64,000 nucleotides of DNA from Exiguobacterium indicum HHS 31 (GCF_001939065.1 NZ_MPSZ01000001.1:1240001-1304000), one strand, 5' to 3'. Shown: positions 49,177 to 60,220, counted from the first letter of the stretch. The notes: generated by a model from the sequence alone, not told the origin. Numbers and translations are program-made.

Positions 49177-50440
49177 GTGCTGTGTCCTCCTTGAATACGA
49201 TTTCTCCCTTGACGAGCGTCATGACCGGGAATCCTTTTAACCGTTCTCCTGCGAACGGTGTGTTCTTGCCTTTTGAGCGGAATCGTTCCGGTGATACGGT
49301 ACGCTCCGTTTCTAGATCAAGCAAAACTAGATCTGCTTCCGCCCCCACTTCGAGTTTCCCGTAAGGAAGTTCAAAGATGGCTGCTGCCTTATCCGTCAAA
49401 TTCCGAATCAGTGTCTCAAGTGTCATCTCTCCTTCAGCGACGAGCTTCGTATAGAGGAGTGGGAAGGCCGTCTCGAACCCTGTGATGCCGAACGGGGCGC
49501 GTTCGATACCGAGTGCCTTCTCTTCTGCCGCATGGGGAGCATGATCGGTCGCGATGCAATCAATCGTTCCGTCCGCTAACCCCTCGAGCAATGCTTGGCG
49601 ATCTGCTTCACTTCGTAAGGGAGGATTCATTTTAAAGTTCGGGTCCTGATTCGGTATGTCTTCATCGATCAACACCAGATGGTGCGGTGTGACTTCTGCC
49701 GTCACCCGAATCCCTGCTCGTTTCGCGTCACGGATGACACGGACCGATTCTTTCGTCGAGACATGACAGACGTGATAATGACAGCCGGTTTCTTCTGCGA
49801 TCAGAACATCACGTGCGATGTGGATACTCTCAGCAAGCGACGGAATACCTTGTAGTCCTTCCCGTCGACTATAGTTCCCCTCGTGCACACATCCTGCTTT
49901 TAACGAATCATCTTCGCAGTGAGCAACGATCGTTTTCCCGAGCCGTGCCGCCTGTTGCATCGCTGTCCGCATGACTGCTGCCGTCTGGACGCCGACACCA
50001 TCATCCGTAAAGGCGACAGCATCTGTTAATTGGTCGAACGCGACGAGTTCTTGTCCGAGTTGATTTTTTGAAATCGCCGCGTAAGGCAAAACCCGAACGG
50101 ACGCTGTCTCTTCAATCTTTTGGAACAACGCATCAAGTGTTTGACGATCGTCTGGTACGGGGCGCGTGTTCGGCATCGGACAAATCGTCGTGAATCCACC
50201 CGCTGCCGCCGCTGCCGTGCCGGTCGCAATCGTCTCCTTATGTTCGCCACCCGGTTCCCGCAGGTGGACATGGATGTCAACGAATCCTGGTGCGACGAAT
50301 AAGCCGGACGCATCAATGACCGTTTCATTCGCTTGCGGTGTTGCTGCTAAATCCGTGATTTTCCCGGCTTCAATCCGAATATCTCCCGTTCGAACTTGTC
50401 CCGCCTCGTACCATCTCGCATTCTCAATTCGTGTTGTCAT
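49169..50440 (-). CDS. pyrC: Dihydroorotase
   Basis: Zinc amidohydrolase that closes carbamoyl-aspartate to dihydroorotate. 423 residues, type I, with metal ligands in [10 protein letters not shown], a bridging residue in the [14 protein letters not shown] region, [19 protein letters not shown] and DHAPH. I start at ATG 50440 because GGAG lies nine bases upstream; an ATG two codons earlier is too close to it. It overlaps the pyrB end by 17 bases. Confidence 0.96.
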   Translation of the reverse strand: MTTRIENARWYEAGQVRTGDIRIEAGKITDLAATPQANETVIDASGLFVAPGFVDIHVHLREPGGEHKETIATGTAAAAAGGFTTICPMPNTRPVPDDRQTLDALFQKIEETASVRVLPYAAISKNQLGQELVAFDQLTDAVAFTDDGVGVQTAAVMRTAMQQAARLGKTIVAHCEDDSLKAGCVHEGNYSRREGLQGIPSLAESIHIARDVLIAEETGCHYHVCHVSTKESVRVIRDAKRAGIRVTAEVTPHHLVLIDEDIPNQDPNFKMNPPLRSEADRQALLEGLADGTIDCIATDHAPHAAEEKALGIERAPFGITGFETAFPLLYTKLVAEGEMTLETLIRNLTDKAAAIFELPYGKLEVGAEADLVLLDLETERTVSPERFRSKGKNTPFAGERLKGFPVMTLVKGEIVFKEDTAHA

Positions 50441-51359
50441 CTGCATCGTCTCCTTTGATTGATTTCGTTGAAAAGCACCATTCCAGAATCGCCATCCGTG
50501 CAAAGACACCGTTTTTCATCTGTTCAAAAATCCGCGATCGCGGATGTTCGACCAGTTCGTCGGCAATCTCGACTCCCCGATTGACCGGTGCCGGATGAAG
50601 CACGATCGCGGAATGCTTCAGACGGTTCATCCGCTCATCTGTCAATCCGTGCGTTGTGTGGTAGACTGCTGGATCAAATCGCGTCGTCCCGTCATGCCGT
50701 TCGTGCTGGACACGCAGTAACATCAAGATGTCGCACTGCTCGACGGCTTCATCCATCGGAAGATACGGTATGCCCATCGCAGGGTCGTACCACTCAATAG
50801 GTCCTGATCCATAGACGATGGCACCGAGTCGTTTTAAGATGTCAGCGTTCGATCGGGCGACGCGACTATGTTGTAAGTCCCCACAGATGACGACGACTTT
50901 TCCTTCGACCGTTCCATACGTTTCGACCATCGTCATCAAATCGAGTAAGGACTGAGACGGATGTTGACCGCTCCCATCTCCCGCATTGATGATCGGAATA
51001 TTGAGCGTCTGCATCAGTTCTTCGTAATATCCGGTTGCTCCGTGACGAATGACCAAAGCATCTGCGCCGATTGCTTCGAGTGTCTTGCATGTATCGCGTA
51101 ACGTTTCTCCTTTTTGCACGGAGGAAGTCGCCGTTTCGAACGGCAGTAGATGCATATTCAGACGATGCTCTGCCATCTCAAAGGAAGAGCGTGTCCGCGT
51201 CGAGTTTTCAAAGAACAGATTGACGAGTGTCTTACCGGAAAAATCTGGTGCTGGCTCGCCTCGTTTAAAAGCGAGACTGCGTTCAATCAAAGAATTGATT
51301 TCTGTCGTGGATAAACTTTCTAGGTTGACGAAATGCCGGGTTTTTAGGATCGTCTTCAT
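50424..51359 (-). CDS. pyrB: Aspartate carbamoyltransferase
   Basis: Condenses carbamoyl phosphate with aspartate. 311 residues with the carbamoyl-phosphate loop [27 protein letters not shown] and [11 protein letters not shown]. No pyrI regulatory gene is present. Start ATG 51359 follows AGAGGAG; a GTG three codons upstream overlaps that site. A PyrR attenuator lies directly upstream. Confidence 0.96.
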   Translation of the reverse strand: MKTILKTRHFVNLESLSTTEINSLIERSLAFKRGEPAPDFSGKTLVNLFFENSTRTRSSFEMAEHRLNMHLLPFETATSSVQKGETLRDTCKTLEAIGADALVIRHGATGYYEELMQTLNIPIINAGDGSGQHPSQSLLDLMTMVETYGTVEGKVVVICGDLQHSRVARSNADILKRLGAIVYGSGPIEWYDPAMGIPYLPMDEAVEQCDILMLLRVQHERHDGTTRFDPAVYHTTHGLTDERMNRLKHSAIVLHPAPVNRGVEIADELVEHPRSRIFEQMKNGVFARMAILEWCFSTKSIKGDDADDNTN

Positions 51360-51384
51360 ATCATTCACTCCTCTTCAGGTCATG

Positions 51385-51480
51385 AAAAAGGCGCACCTTC
51401 TAAGTGAAGGTGCGCCGAAAGAAGGCAGAGTGATTCCCTGCATCTTTTCATGGCCTTCACTTTATCGTTCTCTCGGAACG
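51385..51480 (-). promoter_or_regulatory. PyrR attenuator before pyrB
   Basis: Minus strand order: PyrR-loop-like hairpin GTTCCGAGAGAAC (51479-51467); an antiterminator pairing GAAGGC with GCCTTC; then a strong terminator (11-bp stem 51390-51400 with 51406-51416, five U). UMP-bound PyrR would hold the first hairpin and allow termination. Confidence 0.85.
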
Positions 51481-51482
51481 TC

Positions 51483-52796
51483 TTAAAAGTTGTTAGCTAC
51501 TGATTGAGTTGTAGAGGTTTCCGTTGTTTCTTCGACCTGCTCTGTCGTTTTTGGAAGAACTAGATTCAGGATGATTCCAAGAATCGTCGCTAGTGCCATT
51601 CCTTCGAGAGAGAAGTTGCCGATTTTAAGCGCCGCGCCTCCGATACCTGTGACGAGAATGACGGCTGTAATCGTCAGATTTCGTTTATCGGCAAGATCGA
51701 TCTTACTTTCCGTCAGCGTCCGGAGACCGTTCGACGCGATGACTCCGAACAAGAGGATACTGATTCCACCCATGACCGGTGTCGGAATCGTCTTGATGAA
51801 CCCTTCGACGTATCCGAGGAATCCGAAGCTGATTGCAAGAACCGCCGCACCACCGAGGACATAGACACTGTAGACGCGTGTGATCGACATGACACCGTTG
51901 TTCTCACCATACGTCGTAACCGGTGGTCCGCCAAGCATCGACGCGACTGTCTTCGCGATCCCGTCACCCAGTACGGTCCGGTGCATCCCTGGATCGAGGA
52001 GCGTCTCGCGCCCGATGATCCGTGATGTCACTTTTTGTTCGCCGATGTGCTCCGTCAGTGTGACGAGCGTCACAGGAACAATCAGAAGCAAGGCGGCTGT
52101 ATTCCACGATGGTGTGTAATTCAAGAACGGAATCGTGAAGTCTGGCACGTGGAAGAACGTGGCTTGTTGGAGTGGTGTGAAGTCAATGATTCCGACCGAT
52201 GCCGCAACGAGATAACCAACTGTGATCCCGAACAAAATCGGAATCGTACTCCACATTCCTTTTAAGTACGTCATCGCAAGGAGTGTGACGCCGAGTGTGA
52301 CCATCGCAACGAGGAAGTACAGTCCGTTGTACTTACCATCCGCTCCGTTCATCGCCATGTTGACAGCGGTCGGGGCGAGCGATAGACCGATGACCATGAT
52401 GACCGGTCCGATGACGACCGGCGGGAGTAAGCGAAGCAACCAAGCAGCTCCCGTGTAGCGGATGAGGAGTGAGACGAGTCCGTAGACGAGTCCAGCGACC
52501 ATTCCGCCGATTAAGGCATCCTCGACACCCCACCGCTCACTGACGGCGATGATTGGGGCGATGTAGGCAAAACTCGAACCAAGATATGTGGGTACTTTGA
52601 AGCGGGTGACGGCGAGGAAAATCAGTGTGCCGACTCCGCTTGCGACGAGCGCGACCGATGTGTTGAGTCCCGTTAAGAGCGGGACGAGCACGGTCGCACC
52701 AAACATCGCGAAGACGTGTTGTAAGCTGAGCATCAGCCAGTTTAGAGGGTGAGTAGGTACTTCTTGTACATCAAGTACTGCGGCATGTTTTGCCAT
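51483..52796 (-). CDS. pyrP: Uracil permease
   Basis: UraA/PyrP-type uracil:proton symporter of the NCS2 family, 437 residues, about 14 membrane segments. Conserved segments LQHVFAMFGATVLVP, GSSFAYIAPI, TEHIGEQKV and GGPPVTTYGENNGVM are visible. It lies between pyrR and pyrB. Its ribosome binding site AAAGGGAG is part of a PyrR-binding hairpin (see the site at 52804-52840). Confidence 0.96.
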   Translation of the reverse strand: MAKHAAVLDVQEVPTHPLNWLMLSLQHVFAMFGATVLVPLLTGLNTSVALVASGVGTLIFLAVTRFKVPTYLGSSFAYIAPIIAVSERWGVEDALIGGMVAGLVYGLVSLLIRYTGAAWLLRLLPPVVIGPVIMVIGLSLAPTAVNMAMNGADGKYNGLYFLVAMVTLGVTLLAMTYLKGMWSTIPILFGITVGYLVAASVGIIDFTPLQQATFFHVPDFTIPFLNYTPSWNTAALLLIVPVTLVTLTEHIGEQKVTSRIIGRETLLDPGMHRTVLGDGIAKTVASMLGGPPVTTYGENNGVMSITRVYSVYVLGGAAVLAISFGFLGYVEGFIKTIPTPVMGGISILLFGVIASNGLRTLTESKIDLADKRNLTITAVILVTGIGGAALKIGNFSLEGMALATILGIILNLVLPKTTEQVEETTETSTTQSVANNF

Positions 52797-52803
52797 ATGG
52801 ATG

Positions 52804-52840
52804 ACTCCCTTTCTGGTCTCTCTGGACCACCTTAAAGGTT
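52804..52840 (-). promoter_or_regulatory. PyrR-binding hairpin masking the pyrP ribosome binding site
   Basis: The 51-base pyrR-pyrP gap contains GGTCCAGAGAGACC (52828-52815), a textbook PyrR loop. Flanking CCTTT (52838-52834) can pair with AAAGG of the pyrP Shine-Dalgarno (52812-52808). There is no terminator in the gap. The layout suggests control of translation rather than of transcription. Confidence 0.65.
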
Positions 52841-52847
52841 TTGAATT

Positions 52848-53516
<669 letters not shown>

Positions 53517-53601
53517 TTAAAGGTGATACTAGTTAGGTAGGATCGTCACTCGGACGACCGAAGTGTCAGTAGAGGATGTCTCGCATCGCTCTCTAGGTGA
53601 T

Positions 53602-53630
53602 ACTCTACCGTTTTATTAGAAAAACGTCAA
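53602..53630 (-). promoter_or_regulatory. Promoter of the pyr operon
   Basis: -35 TTGACG (53630-53625) overlapping the rluD stop, 17-base spacer, -10 TAGAGT (53607-53602). The 10-mer AGTATCACCT begins inside this -10 and recurs at 53530-53521. Confidence 0.7.
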
Positions 53631-54550
53631 GACTCTAATTCAAGTTTTTTCAATTGACCGATTTCAAATGTCATCTCTTCTGGGAGCGGTGCTTCAAAGC
53701 GCATCCACTCACCTGTGCGTGGATGTTCGAAACCGAGAACCGCAGCATGCAAGGCTTGACCGTTCATTTTCATCGTCTTACGTGGACCATATTTCGGGTC
53801 ACCCGCAAGCGGGAAACCGATATAACGCATATGGACACGGATTTGGTGCGTCCGTCCTGTTTCAAGTTTACATTCAACGACCGTAAAGCCTTCGTACCGA
53901 TCGAGAACACGGAAATGGGTCACGGCAGACTTTGAATTCTTATCCGTTACCGTCATCCGTTGACGGTCGTTCTTATCGCGTCCGATTGGGGCTTCGATCG
54001 TTCCGAGTTCGTGCGGGATTTCACCGTGCACGAGCGCGATGTAGAGACGTTCCGTCGTCTTCTCTTTCAATTGATGTGCCAGTGACTCATGCGCTAAGTC
54101 GTTCTTAGCGACCATCAACAGACCTGACGTATCCTTATCGATCCGGTGAACGATTCCTGGACGTTTGACGCCATTGATGCCTGAGAGATCTTGACAGTGG
54201 TGTAATAAGGCGTTGACTAGCGTTCCTGAGACATGACCTGCCGCCGGGTGGACGACCATCCCTTTTGGTTTATTGACGACGATGACGTCCGAGTCCTCAT
54301 ACACGACTTCAAGTGGGATGTCTTCCGGTAAGATCTCGAGCTCCACCGCTTCCGGGATATGAACGACAATCGATTCCGTTCCCGATAATTTATAGTTCGG
54401 TTTGACGACACGACCATCGACTTCGACACGTCCCGCTTTCAACCATTCCTGTACTTGCGAACGCGACCAATCGTTTTGTTCTGCGAGCCATTTATCGATG
54501 CGCCCTGTCGCTCCATCCGCTTGTACGGACCATGTTTCTACTTCATTCAT
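53627..54550 (-). CDS. rluD: RluD-family 23S rRNA pseudouridine synthase
   Basis: Isomerises uridines in 23S rRNA (YlyB in Bacillus). 307 residues: an N-terminal S4 RNA-binding domain (17-70), then the catalytic domain with Asp in HRIDKDTSGL, and LETGRTHQIRVH. Exact target uridines are inferred from RluD. Its ATG overlaps the lspA stop by four bases. Confidence 0.93.
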   Translation of the reverse strand: MNEVETWSVQADGATGRIDKWLAEQNDWSRSQVQEWLKAGRVEVDGRVVKPNYKLSGTESIVVHIPEAVELEILPEDIPLEVVYEDSDVIVVNKPKGMVVHPAAGHVSGTLVNALLHHCQDLSGINGVKRPGIVHRIDKDTSGLLMVAKNDLAHESLAHQLKEKTTERLYIALVHGEIPHELGTIEAPIGRDKNDRQRMTVTDKNSKSAVTHFRVLDRYEGFTVVECKLETGRTHQIRVHMRYIGFPLAGDPKYGPRKTMKMNGQALHAAVLGFEHPRTGEWMRFEAPLPEEMTFEIGQLKKLELES

Positions 54551-55023
54551 TTATCCATCGTTCCTTTCTTAGTCAACCGTTCTTCAAACATGACGCTGAT
54601 CAACATCGTGATGACACCAAACGTCAAACAGACGTCTGCGACATTAAAGATCGGAAAATTATAGCCGAACGGGAAGAAGTGGAAGAAATCAACGACTTCT
54701 CCTCGTGCCATTCGATCAATGAAATTTCCGATCGCACCACTGAGCAATAACGCGATGCTCCAAGCAAATACCTTATTTTTCGTGCCTTCCTTGTAGAGGA
54801 AGTAAATCAATCCAATGACGACGACGACCGTAACGATGAAGAAAAAGCCGAATTTACCTTCGAGCATTCCCCACGCGGCGCCACGATTCCGATACGAGTT
54901 GAGATAAAAGAAATCCGGAATGACCGTGATCGCTTGACCAATCGTCATGTTTTGAACGACGATCCATTTCGTCAACTGGTCAATTCCAACGAGTAAAGTA
55001 GCAATCCCTAAGTAAAGCCACAT
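54547..55023 (-). CDS. lspA: Lipoprotein signal peptidase
   Basis: Aspartic membrane protease (signal peptidase II) that cleaves prolipoproteins. 158 residues with four hydrophobic helices and catalytic Asp103 (GNFIDRM) and Asp130 (FNVADVCL). The ATG at 55023 has GGAGGACAATAGG in front. A terminator hairpin separates it from ileS. Confidence 0.96.
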   Translation of the reverse strand: MWLYLGIATLLVGIDQLTKWIVVQNMTIGQAITVIPDFFYLNSYRNRGAAWGMLEGKFGFFFIVTVVVVIGLIYFLYKEGTKNKVFAWSIALLLSGAIGNFIDRMARGEVVDFFHFFPFGYNFPIFNVADVCLTFGVITMLISVMFEERLTKKGTMDK

Positions 55024-55042
55024 CCTATTGTCCTCCGCATCC

Positions 55043-55085
55043 AAAAATAATGAGGGACGTCCTGCGAAGTCGCAGTCGCCCCTCC
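55043..55085 (-). terminator. Terminator between ileS and lspA
   Basis: GC-rich stem GGGACG-type arms plus inner CTGCG/CGCAG with ACTT loop, followed by ATTATTTTT on the minus strand. Confidence 0.75.
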
Positions 55086-55095
55086 CTTTGTATCA

Positions 55096-57831
55096 TTATA
55101 AAGAATTGACGACTTCAGTACAACGTGGGCAAAGCGTCGGATGAGCCGGATCTTGTCCGAGTTCCGTCGAATATGTCCAACAACGTTCACATTTTTCACC
55201 GTCAGCTTTTTGAACCGTAATGCCGGTCGTCTCATACATCTTATCCGCCGTTTCCACGAATTCGAGTTGTGAGACTTGGAGTAACTGCTCAAGATGATCG
55301 ATTGTTCCGAGCAAGGCTTTCGTCTCTTCCTTCGGTGCAAGCAAGAGTTTCGCTTCGAGTGTCTTACCGACGAGTTTCTCAACACGCGCTTCCTCGAGTG
55401 CTTTTAAGACATCATCGCGGAACGTCAGGAACGCGTTCCATTTCTCGATGAGGGCAAGTCCTTCTTCTGAGACTTCGACCGTTTCCGGAAGGTCTGTCAA
55501 GAAGATACTCTTCGTCTCAACAGCTGGTACGAATTCCCATGCTTCGTCTGCTGTGTGTGGCAAGACCGGTGCCATCAATTGCAACAAGGCAACGACTGTA
55601 TCATACATGACCGTCTGAACCGCACGACGCGATGTCGCGTCTGCTTTTTCGATATACAGGATATCTTTCGTGTAATCGAGGTAGAACGACGACAAATCAA
55701 GGACACAGAAGTTGTGGAGCAATTGATAGACCGACATGAAGTCGTACGCATCATAAGCTGCTTTTACTTTTCCAACAAGTTGGTCCAGTTTCGTCCGCAT
55801 GAAACGGTCTGACTCTGGTAAGTCTTCAAATGCGACGCGGTGCGTCGCAGGATCGAATTGATCCAAGTTTCCGAGGAGGAAACGAACCGTGTTGCGGATT
55901 TTACGATAGGATTCTGAGACTTGTTTAAAGTTATCCATCGATGCCCGGACATCAGCTTGATAATCGACAGATGCGACCCACAAGCGAAGGATCTCTGCTC
56001 CGAATTGCTGCATGACTTGAATCGGAGCAATCGTGTTACCGATCGATTTCGACATCTTGCGACCTTGACCATCCAGAACGAATCCGTGACTGACGACCGC
56101 TTTGTATGGTGCTTTTCCTGTCGTTGCGACGGCTGTCGATAGCGACGAGTTGAACCAACCACGATATTGGTCAGATCCTTCAAGATAGAGATCCGCTGGA
56201 CGTGTCAATTCAGGACGTGTCGCAAGGACACCGGCATGTGATGAACCAGAATCGAACCAGACATCCATGATGTCAGTTTCCTTTTTGAAGATACCGTTCG
56301 GGCTTGCTGGATGTGTGAATCCTTCAGGAAGCAAGTCGACTGCTTCGCGCTCATACCAGACATTTGATCCGTGAGCTGCAAATAAATTCGCGATATGATC
56401 AATCGTTTCTGGTGTGACGATTTCCGTTCCATCTTCAGCATAGAAGATTGGAAGCGGAACGCCCCAAGCACGTTGACGTGAGATGACCCAGTCGCCGCGG
56501 TCTTTGAACATGTTGTGGAGACGTGTTTCGCCCCACTCTGGTACCCACTGGACACCTTTGATCTCATCAAGGATTTCCGCACGGAAGTCTTTGATTGAAG
56601 CGAACCACTGTGGCGTTGCCCGGAAGATGACCGGTTTTTTCGTCCGCCAGTCGTGTGGATACGAGTGTTTGATGAACGACAGTTTTAAGAGAGCGCCTGC
56701 TTCTTCGAGTGCAAGACCGATTTCTTTGTTCGCATCCTCATAGAACATGCCTTCGAATCCAGGCGCTTCTGCTGTCATGACCCCTTTATCGTCGACTGGG
56801 CAAAGAACGTCAAGACCGTACGCTTGACCGATACGGAAGTCATCTTCCCCGTGACCTGGAGCCGTATGCACGACACCTGTCGCTTCCGCTGTAACGTGAT
56901 CGCCAAGCATGACGAGTGATTCACGGTCGTACAATGGATGTTTTGCTTTCATGTATTCGAAGTCCGCACCATTAAAGATACGTCCGACTGTTGCGTCTTC
57001 CCATCCGAGTGCTTCGATGACTTCAGGAACGAGTGTTTCCGCTACGATATAGCCTTTTCCTTGATACTCGATCCGCGCATATGTCAGTTCCGCACTGACA
57101 GAGATTCCGAGGTTCGCTGGAATCGTCCATGGTGTCGTCGTCCAGATGACGAAATGATCCGTCGGTTCTAAGATGTTTTTCCCGTCCATGACTTGGAACG
57201 CGACATAGATGGCAGCTGACCGTTTATCTTGATATTCGATTTCTGCTTCAGCGAGTGCTGATTCAGAAGACGGTGACCAATAGACCGGTTTCTTCCCTTT
57301 GTAAATATAGCCTTTGTTCGCCATATCCCCGAATAAACGAATTTGAGCTGCTTCAAATTCTGGTTGCAGGGTGATGTATGGGTTGTCATAGTCACCGAGA
57401 ACGCCGAGGCGTTTGAATTGTTCGCGTTGGTGATCGACTTGTTCGAGCGCATATTTCGCACATAATTCACGGAATTCTGCGACCGTCATCGATTTACGAT
57501 CAACACCGGCTTTTTGAAGTGCTGTTTCAATCGGTAATCCGTGTGTGTCCCAACCAGGCACGTACGGAGACTGGAAGCCGTTCATCGATTTGTAGCGGAC
57601 GATGATGTCTTTTAAGACTTTGTTTAATCCGTGACCCATGTGGATGTCACCATTCGCATATGGAGGACCATCGTGGAGGATGAAAGTCGGCTTTCCAGCG
57701 TTCTTTTCCTGGACCGCAGCGTAGAGATTCATCTCTTCCCATCGTGCTTGCATATCTGGTTCACGTTTTGGCAAGTTGCCTCGCATTAAAAACTCCGTTT
57801 TCATCATCAATAAGGTTTCTTTGTAATCCAT
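55096..57831 (-). CDS. ileS: Isoleucyl-tRNA synthetase
   Basis: Charges tRNA-Ile. 911 residues: class I HIGH-type motif in [13 protein letters not shown], the CP1 editing domain, KMSKS in [10 protein letters not shown], and a C-terminal zinc knuckle CERCW...CPRC. This is the bacterial type I (mupirocin-sensitive type) arrangement. The ATG at 57831 (MDYKETLLM) agrees with homologues; AAAGGTGAGAG lies upstream. Controlled by the T-box in its leader. Confidence 0.96.
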   Translation of the reverse strand: MDYKETLLMMKTEFLMRGNLPKREPDMQARWEEMNLYAAVQEKNAGKPTFILHDGPPYANGDIHMGHGLNKVLKDIIVRYKSMNGFQSPYVPGWDTHGLPIETALQKAGVDRKSMTVAEFRELCAKYALEQVDHQREQFKRLGVLGDYDNPYITLQPEFEAAQIRLFGDMANKGYIYKGKKPVYWSPSSESALAEAEIEYQDKRSAAIYVAFQVMDGKNILEPTDHFVIWTTTPWTIPANLGISVSAELTYARIEYQGKGYIVAETLVPEVIEALGWEDATVGRIFNGADFEYMKAKHPLYDRESLVMLGDHVTAEATGVVHTAPGHGEDDFRIGQAYGLDVLCPVDDKGVMTAEAPGFEGMFYEDANKEIGLALEEAGALLKLSFIKHSYPHDWRTKKPVIFRATPQWFASIKDFRAEILDEIKGVQWVPEWGETRLHNMFKDRGDWVISRQRAWGVPLPIFYAEDGTEIVTPETIDHIANLFAAHGSNVWYEREAVDLLPEGFTHPASPNGIFKKETDIMDVWFDSGSSHAGVLATRPELTRPADLYLEGSDQYRGWFNSSLSTAVATTGKAPYKAVVSHGFVLDGQGRKMSKSIGNTIAPIQVMQQFGAEILRLWVASVDYQADVRASMDNFKQVSESYRKIRNTVRFLLGNLDQFDPATHRVAFEDLPESDRFMRTKLDQLVGKVKAAYDAYDFMSVYQLLHNFCVLDLSSFYLDYTKDILYIEKADATSRRAVQTVMYDTVVALLQLMAPVLPHTADEAWEFVPAVETKSIFLTDLPETVEVSEEGLALIEKWNAFLTFRDDVLKALEEARVEKLVGKTLEAKLLLAPKEETKALLGTIDHLEQLLQVSQLEFVETADKMYETTGITVQKADGEKCERCWTYSTELGQDPAHPTLCPRCTEVVNSL

Positions 57832-57863
57832 CTGACCATCTCTCACCTTTCGCTTTAAAAGTA

Positions 57864-58142
57864 CAAAAAAAGCCAAGCTCATCCCTGAGATAGGGACGAG
57901 CTTGGCTGAACTCGCGGTACCACCCTACTAATCCCGCTCGCCAGTTTGACGACGCAGGACCGCTTAAGAACTCGATAACGGGAGTGAGCCGGCATGACTT
58001 ACTGTTCAGCGAACGTTCAGTCATGCACTCCAAGGGGATACCCCATCTTTTTCGTTGCTCGGGCTTCCACCATTCCCCCGATTCGCTGTCAACCGTCCAA
58101 GATACGACGTGTCCTTGTCATTGATTTTATTTATACGACATC
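57864..58142 (-). ncRNA. T-box leader (isoleucine)
   Basis: The ileS leader ends with T-box sequence GGGTGGTACCGCG (57926-57914) and a terminator of about 14 bp (57872-57885 with 57893-57906) followed by seven U. Upstream is a long stem I region; an ATC at 58039-58037 sits where an Ile specifier codon is expected, although I have not folded it. Uncharged tRNA-Ile would favour the antiterminator and turn ileS on. Confidence 0.92.
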
Positions 58143-58652
58143 GTCGTCATTATACGCAACTGCTGGAACATCGTCAAGCGCTCCACGAGAAGAGAAATCA
58201 AACGCATCCCAGTCATGGCTCGTCAATAATTCCATCTGCGCATCGATCAATACTTTGAATCGATTACGATAGAGTTCGATTTTTTTGCGCATTTGCTCGA
58301 CTTCGAAGTCTGTCCGTTGTGCCCGGCGTTGCGCCGCATCTTGCAACTGCTCTGCTTCACGTTCTGCTTGCTTTAGGATCAAGCTCGCTTCTTTTGAAGC
58401 ATTGGCTTTGACTTCTTCAGCCGCTTCCTGTGCAACGATGATCGATTTATTCAACGTTTCTTCCATCGAACTGAAGTAGTCGACACGCGCTTGCATGTTT
58501 TGGATGACTTCTTGTTGTTGACGGTTCTCACGTAACAACAATTCAAAATCCTTGATGACTTGATCTAGGAATTCGTTCACTTCATCTTCGTCATAGCCGC
58601 GAAACTTTCGTGTGAACTCCTTATTATGAATATCGAGTGGCGTTAATGGCAT
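58131..58652 (-). CDS. divIVA: Cell-division/polarity protein DivIVA
   Basis: Coiled-coil protein that binds negatively curved membrane at septa and poles. 173 residues. N-terminal membrane-binding module LTPLDIHNKEFTRKFRGYDEDEVNEFLDQV followed by long coiled coil (30-140) and an acidic tail. GGAGGAGG precedes the ATG. The ileS promoter lies inside its last codons. Confidence 0.95.
   Translation of the reverse strand: MPLTPLDIHNKEFTRKFRGYDEDEVNEFLDQVIKDFELLLRENRQQQEVIQNMQARVDYFSSMEETLNKSIIVAQEAAEEVKANASKEASLILKQAEREAEQLQDAAQRRAQRTDFEVEQMRKKIELYRNRFKVLIDAQMELLTSHDWDAFDFSSRGALDDVPAVAYNDDDVV
58149..58177 (-). promoter_or_regulatory. Promoter for ileS, inside divIVA
   Basis: -35 TTGACG (58177-58172), exactly 17 bases, perfect -10 TATAAT (58154-58149). 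Transcription would begin near 58142, just at the T-box leader start. Confidence 0.85.
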
Positions 58653-58677
58653 GATGAATTCCTCCTCCGCATTTATC

Positions 58678-59448
58678 TTATCCTTTTAAAATACCGTATT
58701 GTAGTTTGATTCGATCACGTTTCGTTGATCCGAGGATTGCAATCAACTTGACGCGTCCTGTTCCACGCAAGGAAAGTAAGTCGCCTTCTTCTAGCATGAA
58801 GCTCGAATCATCCACTACTTTATAATTCACTTTACTCTCACCCTGTTTAATGAGCGCCTGTGCTTTTTGACGTGAGAAGCCTAGAATTTCACTCACGACC
58901 GTATCGAACCGAAGTGAGCTGACAAACCCAAGTGTCTCTTCCCACTCTTGATCCTTCACTTTCAAGCGATCTTCTGCGTCTACGCGCGAAAGACGAATCT
59001 TCGTCTTCCCTGCTCGTTCGACGTTTGCTTCGATATAGGTCGCGACTTCGTCCGCGACGGCAAACTGTACTTGATCCTGAATGATGACGTCGCCGAATTT
59101 GGCTCGTTTCAATCCGACGTTCAATAATGTACCGGTGACTTGACGATGAGAAAGTTCAACGAATTTAGTAGGATAATGAATGCGATAGATGGAAATGTCA
59201 AAGTCATCCGCGTTGTATTCATAATAATCTGGTGCGAGGATTGCCCGTTTACGTTCAGCGCCTTCGAAACCGCCCTCAAAAAAGAGGGCGCATTTCGAAC
59301 CGACGAGTTCTTGTGTGATTTGTTGTTCACGTGGATCTAGGAAATCCGTTAATTTGAACGTATAGGTCGCTTCCACATGATCGATCCAGTTCAAGACTGA
59401 GTCGACGAATTCCCGCTCGCTTCCACGATAATGATCATATACGCTCAT
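58678..59448 (-). CDS. S4-domain RNA-binding protein YlmH
   Basis: 256 residues with a C-terminal S4 domain (about 180-240: SEILGFSRQKAQALIKQGESKVNYKVV) and an N-terminal YlmH domain. Bacillus YlmH has been implicated in ribosome-associated quality control next to RqcH, besides its place in the division cluster. The ATG overlaps the ylmG stop by four bases. Confidence 0.9.
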   Translation of the reverse strand: MSVYDHYRGSEREFVDSVLNWIDHVEATYTFKLTDFLDPREQQITQELVGSKCALFFEGGFEGAERKRAILAPDYYEYNADDFDISIYRIHYPTKFVELSHRQVTGTLLNVGLKRAKFGDVIIQDQVQFAVADEVATYIEANVERAGKTKIRLSRVDAEDRLKVKDQEWEETLGFVSSLRFDTVVSEILGFSRQKAQALIKQGESKVNYKVVDDSSFMLEEGDLLSLRGTGRVKLIAILGSTKRDRIKLQYGILKG

Positions 59449-59720
59449 ACTAAAAAGATTGCTCGGATACCCGATTGAGCCAAGTTCAAGACGAGGAAGG
59501 CTACAATCGGCGAGATATCCAGCATGCCCCCGATAGGCGGGATGATACGACGGAAGGGCGCTAGGAATGGCTCGACCAACATCGCGAGCACTTGTCCGAA
59601 TTTAGAATCACGGGCATTCGGGAACCACGAAAGCAGGATATAAACAATCATGACGTAACTGTAATACTGTAATAACGTACTCAATGTACGACCAATTGCG
59701 TACATCACTTGAGAATCCAT
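59445..59720 (-). CDS. YggT-family membrane protein YlmG
   Basis: Small integral membrane protein, 91 residues, two hydrophobic helices around a conserved LLSWFPNARDSKFGQVLAMLVEPFLAPFRRIIPP-type loop. Linked to cell division and osmotic phenotypes; mechanism unknown. Start at ATG 59720 after AAGGGG; a GTG three codons earlier is rejected. Two bases after the sepF stop. Confidence 0.9.
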   Translation of the reverse strand: MDSQVMYAIGRTLSTLLQYYSYVMIVYILLSWFPNARDSKFGQVLAMLVEPFLAPFRRIIPPIGGMLDISPIVAFLVLNLAQSGIRAIFLV

Positions 59721-59722
59721 AC

Positions 59723-60220
59723 TTACCACCCCTTATGATTAATATCATCTTCTCCAAGAAGATTCGAGATGCTACCAGCTAACTCGACGTTGTTCGGAAC
59801 ACAGAGGAGGGTATTCTGACTGATCGTCGTAATCGTTCCATCGAGAGCGAAGACGACACCAGATAAGAAATTAATCATCTGTCGTGATTGATCTTTTGAC
59901 ATACGCTGCATATTGACGATGACAGCACGGTTCTGACGAAGATGTTCCCCGATTTCCTGGGCTTCGTTGAAGACACGTGGTTCACTCAAGATGACTTGCG
60001 ATTTCGTTTTTTTCGTCGCATGAAGCGGCACGATATTCGATTGTCTCACGCTGTCCTCCTTTTGAGTAACACTTGGGGTAGATTCCTCGTAATACTCTTC
60101 ATACTCTTGTTGTGAAGCACCTCTACCTTTATTTATTGTAGCATCATTTTCATATTCAAGTTCATCTAAATCGTCGCTGTTGCCGAGAAATAGATTTTGC
60201 ATTTTTGATTTAAAACCCAT
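59723..60220 (-). CDS. sepF: Cell division protein SepF
   Basis: Z-ring anchor and bundling protein. 165 residues: N-terminal amphipathic membrane helix (MGFKSKMQNLFLG), an acidic variable linker (20-75), then the SepF core (VFNEAQEIGEHL, NRAVIVNMQRM, INFLSGVVFALDG). The ATG at 60220 has GGGAG seven bases upstream; an ATG two codons earlier is too close. Confidence 0.95.
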   Translation of the reverse strand: MGFKSKMQNLFLGNSDDLDELEYENDATINKGRGASQQEYEEYYEESTPSVTQKEDSVRQSNIVPLHATKKTKSQVILSEPRVFNEAQEIGEHLRQNRAVIVNMQRMSKDQSRQMINFLSGVVFALDGTITTISQNTLLCVPNNVELAGSISNLLGEDDINHKGW

